A stretch of DNA of 64,000 nt from Candidatus Gracilibacteria bacterium (GCA_028687475.1 JAQUAB010000002.1:62001-126000); one strand, 5' to 3'. Shown: positions 40,518 through 50,200, counted from the first letter of the stretch. Numbers and translations are program-made. Notes: generated from the sequence alone by a model not told the origin.

Positions 40518-41588
40518 ATGCCTCCTTTTCTCACCACATCGCATCCAATCATAGAGAGCATTCTCTCCGGACTTTCTATCTATCGCTGGAATACTTTTCC
40601 GAGACTCCGAGAAATCACAGCACTCGATCATCTGACGTTTGTTGCTCATATTTCCCTTCTGCTTGCCTTCACTCGAGAGGAGGAAGAGTGAGTCCAGTAC
40701 GACATTTCTCTCTTATTGCGAAAAATCTTGTTTTCTGGTTTTTTCACTTTCACCTACTCTGATATCAGTTCTGACGTGAAGTCTCGACTCCGAAATAAAA
40801 ATCCAGAAATATATACAGAACTCGAGAATGCACTTTATGAACATATGAATTCTTGGGATCTGGATGCACGCATTCGGGAAGATATCTCTGCGATTCAAGA
40901 GAAATCCAAGGAAGATGAGCTCATCGCTTTCGCGAAACTCTGGGCATCATACTATGAAGTCTATAATAATTCTGTCGTCTATCCAGATGCTTATGGGAAA
41001 GTCATACGAAATATGATAGAACGGTCGAAAAATCCTGATTTCGCACCATTTCTCCCGTATCTCGACTTCGAGCCACACAATCAGAATGACCTCGAACGGT
41101 ATCTCCTCGTGATTCATCGGTTGGCATCGAGCTTCCGCTGGAATCGTTCGGTGCGAAAGTATCCTATTTCTGTTCTTTCTCACACCTATATCATCACATT
41201 TTTCACCTACTTCATCGCACGAAGAGAAGAATTCGATGAAGACACACTCGTCGATATGCTCTTGACAGCGCTCTATCATGATGTGCCTGAAGCTATCACG
41301 GGTGATATCATCACTCCGACCAAGAAGGCGGTTCCAGGACTCGAAGAGGCTATCGAACACATCGAACACGATATGGTCGAGGATTATCTTCTCTCATATC
41401 TCGATGGACATAGCTTCCGCGAACTCATCAAGAAGAAAATGCTGAAGCCTTGGCAAGAAAAGCATGGGAATCTCGTGAAGCAGGCGGATATCCTCTCTGC
41501 GTATCACGAAGCTCGTATGGAGGCGCCTTATAGTGAAGATTTCCAGACGGTGACAGAAAATCTGAGGAAAAAAGTCACCATCGAATAG
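40518..41588 (+). CDS. HD-domain hydrolase, YfbR-like
   Basis: 356 aa. Two HD-like halves. The first has RWNTFPRLREITALDHLTFVAHISLLL; the second has HRLASSFRWNRSVRKYPISVLSHTYIITF and ALYHDVPEAITGDIITPTKK, which is the HD/HDxPE signature of YfbR-type 5'-deoxynucleotidases. It may dephosphorylate dNMPs, or another small phosphate ester. One TGA (EEE-G-VQY) is Gly. The doubled arrangement makes it longer than YfbR (about 200 aa). Confidence 0.75.
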
Positions 41589-41592
41589 ATTC

Positions 41593-41644
41593 TTGCAAAA
41601 ATTCACAAGAAAAGCTATGATAGAAATATCGTAGCTTTTTGTTT
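41593..41644 (+). repeat. Promoter/terminator hairpin repeat, copy 2
   Basis: TTGCAA (41593-41598), 17 bp, TATGAT (41616-41621). The -10 lies in the left arm of the hairpin AAAGCTATGATA-GAAA-TATCGTAGCTTT followed by T. The ATG of the next gene is at 41645. It can end the HD gene transcript and start the next one. Confidence 0.7.
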
Positions 41645-42655
41645 ATGGAAAGTATTTTCTTAATTCCTGAAGAAAGAGAATCTTTGAATCACAGAGGTTT
41701 TTTGATAAAATCTACAAATTCGATAAAGAGTATTTTCAAGATTTGGCTAAGAATATGATCGAATTTTGGTATAATGGTTATTTTTTCATGTCTTGCCTAC
41801 ATTGGTATTACAGGAATTATTTATTGATTACTTGGAATAAATGCATGAAACATTGAACTCTCTGTTTTAAAATATGGAGTTATTCCAGTCACGGGAATTA
41901 TATCCATATTTATGGTTGCAAGAAGTTGGTTTACAGTACTTTTCAATAAAAAGCGTTTCTTATACGAGGAAAGTAGCAATTATTACACAATATGAATGAA
42001 TGGAAAAACGGAAATCGCCACATATCCAGATATTATAAATACTAACTTTTCTCAAGCAGAATCATCTTCTATATTTATAATATATAGTATCTTCCCATTT
42101 GTTGTCTTTCCTCAAGAAAGCTGATTATTCCTTATATTCGTAGTCCTTCTGACATTCATTGTTCAGATCGTTATTCAATATTCACATCCCCTCTACGCCT
42201 TCTGAAACATCTGAGAAAAGATTCAGAAGCTCACTCCAGAAATAGAATCACAGAGTAAGTTGATTCAGTTGGAATTTCAGAAAGATCAGAATTTCTCAGT
42301 ATTGCATTCTGGATTCGAGAAGCTTTCTGAGACATTTTCTCGGATTGGAGAACTCGTATTGAAGCTCGAGGGAATTGAGAAGAAGGCAAATAAAGGAAAT
42401 CTTTTTGATTCTGAGAAGTATATTGGTTCTCTTCGTACAGATATTGTGACACCACTGGTGGAACTGAAGAAGTTTCTGGAATCGCAAAGAGAAGAGCTTC
42501 TCCAATCACAGAAAGAACTCTCGAAAGTCATAGTCGGAGAATCGAGTGAATTCAGTGGAAATAGAGACCTCGCGACAAAACGAGGAGAAGAGATATTGAG
42601 AGAATTGGATGGAAATATCTCCAAACTCGGAGAAATGATCGGGAAGATAGGGTAA
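41645..42655 (+). CDS. Modular membrane/coiled-coil protein, paralog A
   Basis: 336 aa. N-terminal half with four membrane helices (about 40-65, 73-92, 135-155, 158-178) in AT-rich codons and six or more TGA glycines. From about residue 183 (PLYAFGNIGEKIQKLTPEIE) a coiled-coil C-terminal half follows that is nearly the same as in paralog B at 43492, with segments DQNFSVLHSGFEKLS, NLFDSEKYI-SLRTDIVTPLVELKKFLE and ELL-QSQKEL-KVIVGESSE. The two N-terminal halves differ. No known family. Likely anchored with the coiled coil in the cytoplasm. Confidence 0.65.
42187..42652. repeat. C-terminal module repeat, copy in paralog A
   Basis: About 466 bp that closely match 44103-44568 base by base with scattered substitutions and no obvious indels; similarity fades just upstream, at the end of the last membrane helix. 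Confidence 0.75.
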
Positions 42656-42697
42656 GAAGATATTTTGTATTTTTCCAATTCCCTATATAATACCAAC

Positions 42698-43438
42698 ATG
42701 CAATTCCCTCCCATTACTGAACTTCTCGCGAAAATCGATGTCCTCATGGAAGATATCCATTCTATGAAGCCTCTTTCGACATGAGAACTCAGAGAGCTCC
42801 AGAAGAGTCTCCGTGTGATGGAAGTCTATAATTCGAATGCCATAGAAGGAAATACTCTCACACTCGGAGAAACGAAGCTCGTTATCGAGGATGGGATCAC
42901 TATCGGAGGGAAATCTATACGAGAAATGCATGAAGCAGAGAACCTCGCAAAAGCTATTGATGAGATAATCACTCACCATGGAAATATCACAGAAAAAACG
43001 ATTCTGACACTTCATGAACTTATCATGAAGAATATCGATGATGAGAATGCTGGGGTATATAGGAAAATCCAAGTATTCATATCATGAGACGAATCAAAAC
43101 CTCCAAAATCGGACGAAGTTCAGAGACTTATGGATGAACTTCTTGATTGGTACAATACTCACGGAGATATTCATCCTGCACTCCTTGCGAGTGAATTCCA
43201 CTACCGCTTCGTGAAGATTCATCCATTTGTCGATGGGAATGGTCGAACCGCACGACTTCTTGCGAACATGATTCTCATGAGTCGCGGATATCCGATGATA
43301 GTACTTCCCGTTGTTCGTCGTATGGACTATATCACTTCCCTTCATTCTCTCACAGGAAGCCTTGAGATATTCCAGAATTTCTATGCAGATATTGTGCATG
43401 AGAATCTCAGAGACTACATGCGGATGATACAATCCTAA
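42698..43438 (+). CDS. fic: Fic family protein
   Basis: 246 aa. Fic core motif HPFVDGNGRTARLL near residue 178 is complete, with the catalytic His and the nucleotide-binding Asn/Arg. N-terminal SNAIEGNTLTLGET holds an inhibitory (S/T)xxxE(G/N) helix motif, so it is a self-inhibited (class II-like) enzyme. It should transfer AMP or a related group to a protein hydroxyl; target unknown. Two TGA codons are Gly. It lies 42 bp behind paralog A and directly in front of hairpin copy 3 and paralog B, so it interrupts a duplicated pair. Confidence 0.93.
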
Positions 43439-43439
43439 T

Positions 43440-43491
43440 TTGCAAAAATTCACAAGAAAAGCTATGATAGAAATATTATAGCTTTTTGTTT
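43440..43491 (+). repeat. Promoter/terminator hairpin repeat, copy 3
   Basis: TTGCAA (43440-43445), 17 bp, TATGAT (43463-43468) and the hairpin AAAGCTATGATA-GAAA-TATTATAGCTTT. Nearly the same as copy 2 and again right before an ATG (43492). It starts 2 bp after the Fic stop codon. Confidence 0.7.
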
Positions 43492-44571
43492 ATGGAAAAT
43501 ACGGAACTGACATCTGAGGAGAGACAAGAATTGGAAAAAAGAGGATTCCTCACTAAAAAGAGAATGGATTTGATGTGCGTCTTTTCCAGTATAATAATAC
43601 TTACTGAATTTATATTTATAATATGTGCAGCTGGTATTTCTTTTTGATCATTTATTGCACCACTGCTATGGATCTGAAAAGAGGTGTCCTATACTAATCC
43701 CATGGTCAATATATTTCTATCAATCTTGTTTTGAATTATTCTAATATTTTTGACATACCAATTGTTTCCATCTATAAAAAGCGAATTCCAAAAAATAATA
43801 AACTCACTCCTCGTTGGAAGGCTATTTTATACTGCAGATGGATTAATTGCCTTTCATAATAAATATAAAATAAATAATCCATTGATTATGAAAAGAATAA
43901 AGAACACCTGTTCAAATAATGATGATATACGACGTAATGTGGTTACTATTTTAACATTCATCTTCATATTCTTCATTGCACTACTATCACTTTTTCTTTA
44001 TCTTAACTGAATATATAGTCAATATTATTTAGTTTTTCTAATAGTTTTAGTGGTACCCTACCTTCTCATTGCAATAGTATTAATTAGCTCATCATACTTC
44101 AATCCCCTCTACGCTTTCTGAAACATCTGAGAGAAAATCCAGAAATTCACTCCAGAAATAGAATCACAGAGTAAAATTATCCAATCAGAATTCGAGAAAG
44201 ATCAGAATTTCTCCGTTTTACATTCTGGATTCGAGAAGCTTTCTACGACATTTTCGGAGATTGGAGAACTCGTATTGAAGCTCGAAAGAGTCGAGAAGAA
44301 AGCAAATAAAGGAAATCTTTTCGATTCTGAGAAGTATATTAGTTCTCTTCGTACAGATATTGTGACACCACTGGTGGAACTGAAGAAGTTTCTCGAAGAA
44401 CAGAGAGAAGAGCTTCTCCAATCACAAAAAGAACTCACAAAAGTTATAGTCGGAGAATCAAGTGAACTTACAGGAAATAGAGAACTCGCTACCAGACGAG
44501 GAGAAGAGGTATTGAGAGAATTGGATGGAAATATTGAAAGATTGGATATAATGATCACCAAAATAGTATAA
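43492..44571 (+). CDS. Modular membrane/coiled-coil protein, paralog B
   Basis: 359 aa. N-terminal part with four membrane helices (about 27-58, 70-90, 155-180, 183-200) quite different in sequence from paralog A and very AT-rich (ATA, TTA, AAT codons), with five TGA glycines. From about residue 204 (NPLYAFGNIGEKIQKFTPEIE) the C-terminal module almost repeats that of paralog A and uses CTC, GAG and CGA codons. The switch in base composition at the junction suggests exchange of the front module. Function unknown. Confidence 0.65.
44103..44568. repeat. C-terminal module repeat, copy in paralog B
   Basis: Second copy of the 466-bp module at 42187-42652. Confidence 0.75.
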
Positions 44572-44575
44572 ATCT

Positions 44576-45100
44576 ATGATGACTCAATACTTCGCTTCTC
44601 TCTATGCACAACTTCTCCGCAGGAAACTCCAGAAGATGCGACTGCATTTTTCCCGAGAATTTGATACATTCCAGACGGTATTTCAGAGAGAATGATTTTC
44701 ACGAAATACCGAAAAACACCTTGATACTATTTCTATAATATTTTCCCAAATCTTCTCTAGAGCCCAAAAAATCGAGAAACTCGAAACGAAAATAGGAAAA
44801 GAAAGTGCTACCGAGGAGAATGATTATATTCTATCTTTATATCGTGATATTTTTTCACTTCTCACAACAATTCGCTGAGTTCTCACAGAGAGATATAATT
44901 CCCTTCGCAAAGGAGAGTATTCACTCAATGCTATCAAAAAATCAACTGTATCAGGAAAAGATCTCATCGATCTCGAACGAGTAATTAACTACACACTCGA
45001 AGAAAACATAAAACGTGCTCTCGATAAGACAGAGAAAAACATTTCTATCCTTCAGGAGGAATGTCAGAAATATGGGTTAGATTTTTTGGTGTCTCCGTAG
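44576..45100 (+). CDS. Hypothetical coiled-coil protein
   Basis: 174 aa, all helical, no membrane segment or signal peptide. Segments such as SLYRDIFSLLTTIRGVLTERYNSL and DLERVINYTLEENIKRALDKTEKNISILQEE are amphipathic. Two TGA codons are Gly. Starts 4 bp after paralog B, so it is in the same transcript and could bind its coiled-coil part. Start may be the first or second of two adjacent Met codons. Confidence 0.55.
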
Positions 45101-45167
45101 CAAGTACTGATTTGTATTTCTCTTATTTTTCATATAATCAAGGGAATATCTCTTCCCTACTATTCCC

Positions 45168-46373
45168 ATGTTGACACGAACCCAGGAACGAACAACACAG
45201 AAAAATACAGAAATCATAGAACAAAAAGTGAACGAACGTGGCTTTTATCTCTATGAATGGATTTCCCAGGAAGAACTCCGCATGACACTTGATAGTGATT
45301 ATCTCAAAACCGTCAGAGTTTCTAGCATTCCTCTGGCTATTATAGTGGCAATTGTGGGATTCATTGGATTTGCTGGTGGGATTCTCGGAACAATTCTCGC
45401 TGTTCTTGGAGTACTTGGGATTTTCTACCTGATTGTCTCTGTAATACTCTTTATTCGATTCATCGGAAAATCTTATCTCTATACTCGCGGTGCGAATGTC
45501 GTCATCACCGATAATCACTATATCCAATGAGGAAAAATCCTCGAAAAAAACGATATAGAAAATATTCGCAATAGCTTCACACGATACGAAGATACCTTCC
45601 ATGAGAAGTTTCTAGGAGAGTCTGGACTTGCAGAAAAGAAGGAGCTCGAGAAAAAGGCACTTTTCGATAATCTCAAAGAAGTTGCCATGGGTGGAGGAAA
45701 AATACTTGAAAATGTCGGACGTTCTCGTGATTCTGGTGGGATAGTTCTCGTGATTCTTGTTGCTGGATTCTTGTATAGTTTCATGATGGGTGCTGTCTAT
45801 TTTATCGGTATTTTCTTTATCGCGATATTTGGCAATATATTTTCTTGGCTTGCTAATAAGTATCTCCTGGCAACGAGCAATACGGAACATACGATTCAGA
45901 CGCTTTTCGGAGAAATCGATGAGAGTGCACAGAAAATCGAAATAGAAAAAGAAAATACCATCAATCTCCTCGATGAGGCTTCACAGAATGCATGGCAAGA
46001 AAATCTTCTCGGGAAGATAAATGAGTCTACGAAACTCCTCGGAGAAATCGCGGGCGATGCCACGAGCGATACTGTGAAACTTCGCAATATACTCGAACAA
46101 TCAAAATACAAGGATATTTTCAACTTCGTGAAATATGGAAACTGGGTAAAGAGACAAATCCTCGAACCAATCGAATCGATACTTTTGCTTCTTGAGACCA
46201 ATCATGCTACAATCGAGAAAACCATTATTTCTCTCGATGCTCAGATCTCTGAGACATCAGATCCATCACTCCAGAAACCACTCGAACTGCAAAAAGAAAG
46301 ACTTATACTCCAGAAAGAAAGTTTCGAACGAGTAATAGGAATGCTCGAGGGATATAAAGGGAAACTCATCTAA
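45168..46373 (+). CDS. Membrane protein with long C-terminal coiled coil
   Basis: 401 aa. Two membrane helices at about 54-100 with a Gly-rich turn (AIVGFIGFAGGILGTILAVLGVLGIF), a soluble loop containing a PH-like ANVVITDNHYIQGGKILEKNDIENI strand pair, a second helix pair (about 188-222), then a coiled coil to the end. The part KYKDIFNFVKYGNWVKRQILEPIESILLLLE is similar in pattern to the LFDSEKYI-SLRTDIVTPLVELKKFLE stretch of paralogs A and B, so it may be a distant member. One TGA is Gly. Confidence 0.6.
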
Positions 46374-46379
46374 CACTCT

Positions 46380-46802
46380 ATGTGAATTATTTCTTGGTAC
46401 ATATTCGTGATTTGGTTTTTCTGAGGATTATGAATTTCAGTGAGTATACTATTTCTTGGTGTATTCGGATTCTATTCGCTTTGATGGAATATTCCGATTT
46501 GATGGATTTGTCTTATACTCATTCCGATGACATTTCCATGAATATACATAACTTGGAAATCATTGAACTTTGCTCGTACACTTCTTTTAGAAGAAATGAA
46601 AAAATCACCTAAAGATATATTTTTCATCAATATTGGATTTATAGGGAGTGCCGTAATACTCTATAAGCTTGTTGTTGATTTCATACCAACAATACAGACT
46701 CTTCCATTTGTAGATACAATATTTATTGGCGGAATTATAGTTCTGTTAATGTTTAAGATTCTTTTTTCTTTGTTTATTTCAAAATACAAACTTAATCAAT
46801 AA
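46380..46802 (+). CDS. Hypothetical four-helix membrane protein
   Basis: 140 aa. MGIISWYIFVIWFFGGLGISV opens with TGA as codon 2; four membrane helices follow at about 5-30, 35-55, 75-97 and 105-130, with a short basic end. Eight TGA glycines in the first 60 residues. AT-rich. Sits between the coiled-coil membrane protein (7-bp gap) and the AAA+ gene (4-bp gap), so all three are co-transcribed. Not recognised. Confidence 0.55.
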
Positions 46803-46806
46803 AAAC

Positions 46807-48117
46807 ATGCCTTCAAAAGACACCGGTTTCGACGCTTTCTTCGAAGCAATCACTACTTCCCCAGAATTCAAATCCGCAGTCACAAAAGACTGGAAATGAG
46901 ATTCCATGGAAGCCCTTGAAGCCTCACTTCGTAGTATGCAATCATGAGTTGACAAGGCTGCTGATATGATGAAGGAATTTGAAGCAACATACAACACTCC
47001 AGAAGCGCAAGCCGCAGCGATGAATTCAGCACAAAATCCACCAAAAACTGGAAATCCGAAAGATGACGAACAAGTCTCAGCTATAGAGGTTCAGCACTTT
47101 GTGAAAAAAGAAGGAAAACCATGGGGATTCGAAGCAGTTGCTGGGATGGATAACCTAAAGGAAGAACTCAAGAATAGCTTCATCAAACCACTGAAATTCA
47201 AGTTTCTCATAGAGAAACTACGAAAAGAGGAGGATGCTCGTGATGTCATTCCTGCGAATGCAGGAATCCAGAAAACAGAAATACTAGATTCCGTGACAAG
47301 CACGGAATGACAGAAACAACAAGAACTCCTCCTCAAGCTCTACACCGAATATGAGAAATTCAAGATTTCCATCCCGACAGGAATGCTTTTTTATGGACCT
47401 CCAGGAACAGGAAAAACCTTCATCACCAAAAAACTCGCTGAAGAACTCGGATGCGGATTCGTCGCGAAAAATATGGGAGAATTCGGTTCATCATATCTCC
47501 ATCAGACAACCAAGAATATCAAAGATTTCTTCGCGGGAGCCAAGAAAGCGGCAGAAAATGAACCGATTATTCTTTTTCTTGACGAGATTGATTCGCTCGT
47601 ATCTGCACGTACCGACCGCGTCGATGCGAACAAAGCGGAAGAGATTTCACAATTTCTCCAGGAATTCAATGCACTCGAAACAGCACCGAATCTGATTGTA
47701 ATAGCCGCAACCAATCGTCCTGACCATCTCGATCCCGCAATTCTCCGATCTGGTCGCCTCGATAAAAAAATCTATATCGGACCTCCTGATGAAATCGCGA
47801 GAAAAGAGCTCTTCAAAATGTATATAGAGAGAATGGGTCGCCCGCATGAGAAGCTCGACTATGATGAGCTCGCAAAAATCTCTGATGGATACGTCTCAGC
47901 GGATATCGAAGCCATCTGTGACGAAGTTGCTCGTGATGCATCGAGAAATCTCCTCGATCTCGTCGATGAAGCAGAAAATGGAAAACTCACTAATGAGCTC
48001 CTCGAATGAAATAAAATCACCATGAATTCTCTCCGAAAAACACTTGCAGAAACTCCATCTTCACTCAAGATGGTGGATATGAGTGTGTATGAGAGTTGGC
48101 TCGAGAAAACAAGGTAA
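46807..48117 (+). CDS. AAA+ ATPase, Cdc48/FtsH-like single module
   Basis: 436 aa. A helical N-terminal region of about 110 residues (FDAFFEAITTSPEFKSAV, MQSGVDKAADMMKEFEATY) precedes WGFEAVAGMDNLKEELKNSFI, the usual entry to a classic AAA domain. Walker A FYGPPGTGKTFITK, Walker B IILFLDEIDSL, sensor 1 VIAATNRPDHLDPA, arginine fingers in LRSGRLDKKIYIGPPD and a C-terminal helical lid. No protease or second ATPase domain. It likely remodels or extracts a protein, maybe one of the membrane neighbours. Residues about 147-168 come from a palindromic repeat inserted in frame. Four TGA codons are Gly. Confidence 0.9.
47245..47311. mobile_element. REP/MITE-like palindromic element inside the AAA+ gene
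   Basis: 67 bp starting GTCATTCC and ending GGAATGAC, with two internal stems (ATTCCTGC/GCAGGAAT and ATTCCGTG/CACGGAAT). It is translated as VIPANAGIQ ... LDSVTSTEG without breaking the frame, in a loop before the Walker A motif. Its left half is like 4727-4750. No transposase is present. Confidence 0.75.
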
Positions 48118-48124
48118 ATAAAAT

Positions 48125-48811
48125 ATGCTACAAAATTATAACATTCAAAAACATATTCAAGATATCAAAAGTGATATTGCTGCACAAGTGAACATCGAGA
48201 TGCCACGATCTTTTATGGAATCATTTTTCATAGTAACCTTATCAGAAATAGTTCTTACTTTTGCTTATTATACTACCATATATGAAGACCCTTTCTCTAT
48301 CATGAGCCCCACAATGATAGTTATAATTATTACTGGAATCATGCTTTTGAATATCATGATGATAACATGTTATAGATTTCTCAAAGGGAAAATACTCTCT
48401 TTACCTGATAGACTCAATCGAGAAATAGAGAATGTTACAAAAGATCTTGAAGCCATATAGACAATAAATGAAATATTGATACGTAATTATGTCATATACG
48501 CTACTATTAAGAAAATTATACTCTATAAGAAGTTGCTAAAACTTGCTTCAAATACACATATTCAGAAATCTTTCATACATTTATCAACCGAAATCAATAA
48601 GCTCCAACTCTCATCGCTTATAAACCTCCGTTCCGACCTCCAGCTTCGCCTCGAAGAACAGCAGAAAACTCTCGAACAAGCCAAGTCTGAAGTCGAGCAA
48701 AATATTCACTGAACTATTGAACTCGAACAAATTTCTGAACTTCAACAGGCTCGGCTTGATAAGCAGATAGAACAGTTCGAGGAATTACAGAGAGTGCTCG
48801 TGAAGGTGTAA
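48125..48811 (+). pseudogene. Membrane/coiled-coil protein gene interrupted by TAG
   Basis: The first reading segment (48125-48460) encodes 111 aa with two membrane helices (FFIVTLSEIVLTFAYYTTIY, TMIVIIITGIMLLNIMMITCY) and ends in TAG. The same frame then continues, open, to TAA at 48811 (NEILIRNYVIYAT ... LRSDLQLRLEEQQKTLEQAK), giving the same layout as the intact gene at 49381, with which it shares a 179-bp identical 3' end. So one nonsense codon splits an otherwise complete 228-codon gene. Alternatives: TAG read-through, a sequencing error, or use of the 111-aa part alone. Confidence 0.6.
48626..48804. repeat. 179-bp direct repeat, copy 1
   Basis: Identical by eye to 49903-50081. It encodes the last part of the coiled-coil module (RSDLQLRLEEQQKTLEQ ... 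ELQRVLVK) and includes one TGA glycine codon. Confidence 0.85.
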
Positions 48812-48844
48812 TTGACTTTCTAAAAATAGAGATATAATTCCATC

Positions 48845-49039
48845 ATGACTAGCGTAATTATCGATAACATTCCTGAAACGAAGAAAGCAGAATATCAAGA
48901 TTTCTTTCGTACACTTGTACGTGAATACAATCTAGATGAACTCGAAGACCATCTGTTTGGTCTTCATATCGCGAAAAATGGAGAAACCTCTTATCCAATT
49001 TCTGAGCTCAAGGCAAAATATGAAAGTCAGATATCATAG
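48845..49039 (+). CDS. Small protein, likely antitoxin of a RelE/ParE-type pair
   Basis: 64 aa, acidic, MTSVIIDNIPETKKAEYQ then FRTLVREYNLDELEDHLFGLHI and a C-terminal ISELKAKYE motif. Size, acidity and position directly before a RelE-like reading frame fit a RelB/ParD-type antitoxin, although no DNA-binding motif is clear. No internal TGA. Ends with TAG; the toxin frame starts within the next few bases. Confidence 0.5.
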   Translation: MTSVIIDNIPETKKAEYQDFFRTLVREYNLDELEDHLFGLHIAKNGETSYPISELKAKYESQIS

Positions 49040-49043
49040 GTAA

Positions 49044-49289
49044 TTCGAGAAAGATATCAAAAAATATGCATCTCCTGAACAAATTCGGGAGATTTTTGAA
49101 TTTATCGACTTACTAGAGAAAACTAATTCACTCCAAGATATTGCAAATATCAAGAAACTTTCTGGGTTCAAGGAGTTTTATAGAATAAGGCTTGGAGAAT
49201 ATCGATTAGGCTTTCGTATAATCTGAGATACATATATTCAACTCGACAGATTCCTTCATCGGAAAGATATTTATCGGAAATACCCGTAA
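49044..49289 (+). pseudogene. RelE/ParE-like toxin reading frame lacking a start codon
   Basis: 81 codons from a TAA to a TAA: FEKDIKKYASPEQIREIFEF near the front, then IKKLSGFKEFYRIRLGEYRLGFRIIG and a final FLHRKDIYRKYP. The LxGxxxxYRIRxGxYRxxF pattern and the HRKDIYR end are those of RelE/ParE mRNA interferases and gyrase poisons. A stop codon stands just before the first helix and no ATG, GTG or TTG is in frame, so the usual first strand is missing. Likely a 5'-truncated or frameshifted toxin, or one started at an unusual codon. Confidence 0.65.
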
Positions 49290-49380
49290 TTCGGTTGGGG
49301 ATTTTGTATTTCTATGAAATTTCTGGTAGAATCATCATATAATCTCATCAGAGTTGGTTCGAGAAAGTAAAATAGGAAAT

Positions 49381-50091
49381 ATGCAAAATTCTACAAATAT
49401 CACAATGCCCCGATTTTTAAACCGATATAATCGATTTCTAAGTGAATTGGAAAAGAAATCTCACTATGATGCAAGTGTATATGCATCATTCATGAGTATT
49501 ATATGGTTTATAATATTACCATTTCTTATTATGTCGATTTGAACAAAAGTCGGAGGTAGTGGAGATGTTGGTGTAGAATATTTATTTATATTTTACCCAA
49601 TATTATGATTCTATTGAACAAAATTATTCTTTCGTATAACACGGTATCATTTTAGTCAATATTGAAAAATAAGATTGAAAGAAATATTCCGAAATATAAG
49701 GAGTCTATATACAATTATCAATTCAAAATTAGAGCTTATACAATCAATAGATGAAATTCTCGGTAAAATCGATGAAATAAATGAATTTCGCGGAGAATTG
49801 AGTAAGTTAGATGAAAAGATAAAACAACAGAAAACTCTTAATAAGAGATACTGAAGATTAATAAGAGATACAATAGAATGGATACTTCATGTCCTTTCTA
49901 ATCTCCGTTCCGACCTCCAGCTTCGCCTCGAAGAACAGCAGAAAACTCTCGAACAAGCCAAGTCTGAAGTCGAGCAAAATATTCACTGAACTATTGAACT
50001 CGAACAAATTTCTGAACTTCAACAGGCTCGGCTTGATAAGCAGATAGAACAGTTCGAGGAATTACAGAGAGTGCTCGTGAAAGTACAATAA
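49381..50091 (+). CDS. Modular membrane/coiled-coil protein, intact paralog of 48125
   Basis: 236 aa. Basic N terminus, two membrane helices (about 34-53 and 66-84), then coiled coil (SLYTIINSKLELIQSIDEILGKIDEI, SKLDEKIKQQKTLNKR) and the shared end module LRSDLQLRLEEQQKTLEQ. The front is AT-rich with ATA/TTA/AGA codons and five TGA glycines; the last 180 bp use CTC, CTT, GAA and CGT. The identical 3' module in the copy at 48125 with an unrelated front shows module exchange like that of paralogs A and B. Start ATG at 49381; a TTG at 49354 is possible. Confidence 0.6.
49903..50081. repeat. 179-bp direct repeat, copy 2
   Basis: Second copy of 48626-48804, in the same reading frame relative to its gene. 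Confidence 0.85.
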
Positions 50092-50200
50092 GAAAGAATA
50101 AAATATCTATAAGTCAACAGGATTTTCTAAAAATAACAACTGTATCTTTGTGTTGATAGAAAATATCTGCTACAATTACCATATCTCTAATCTTTTTTTT

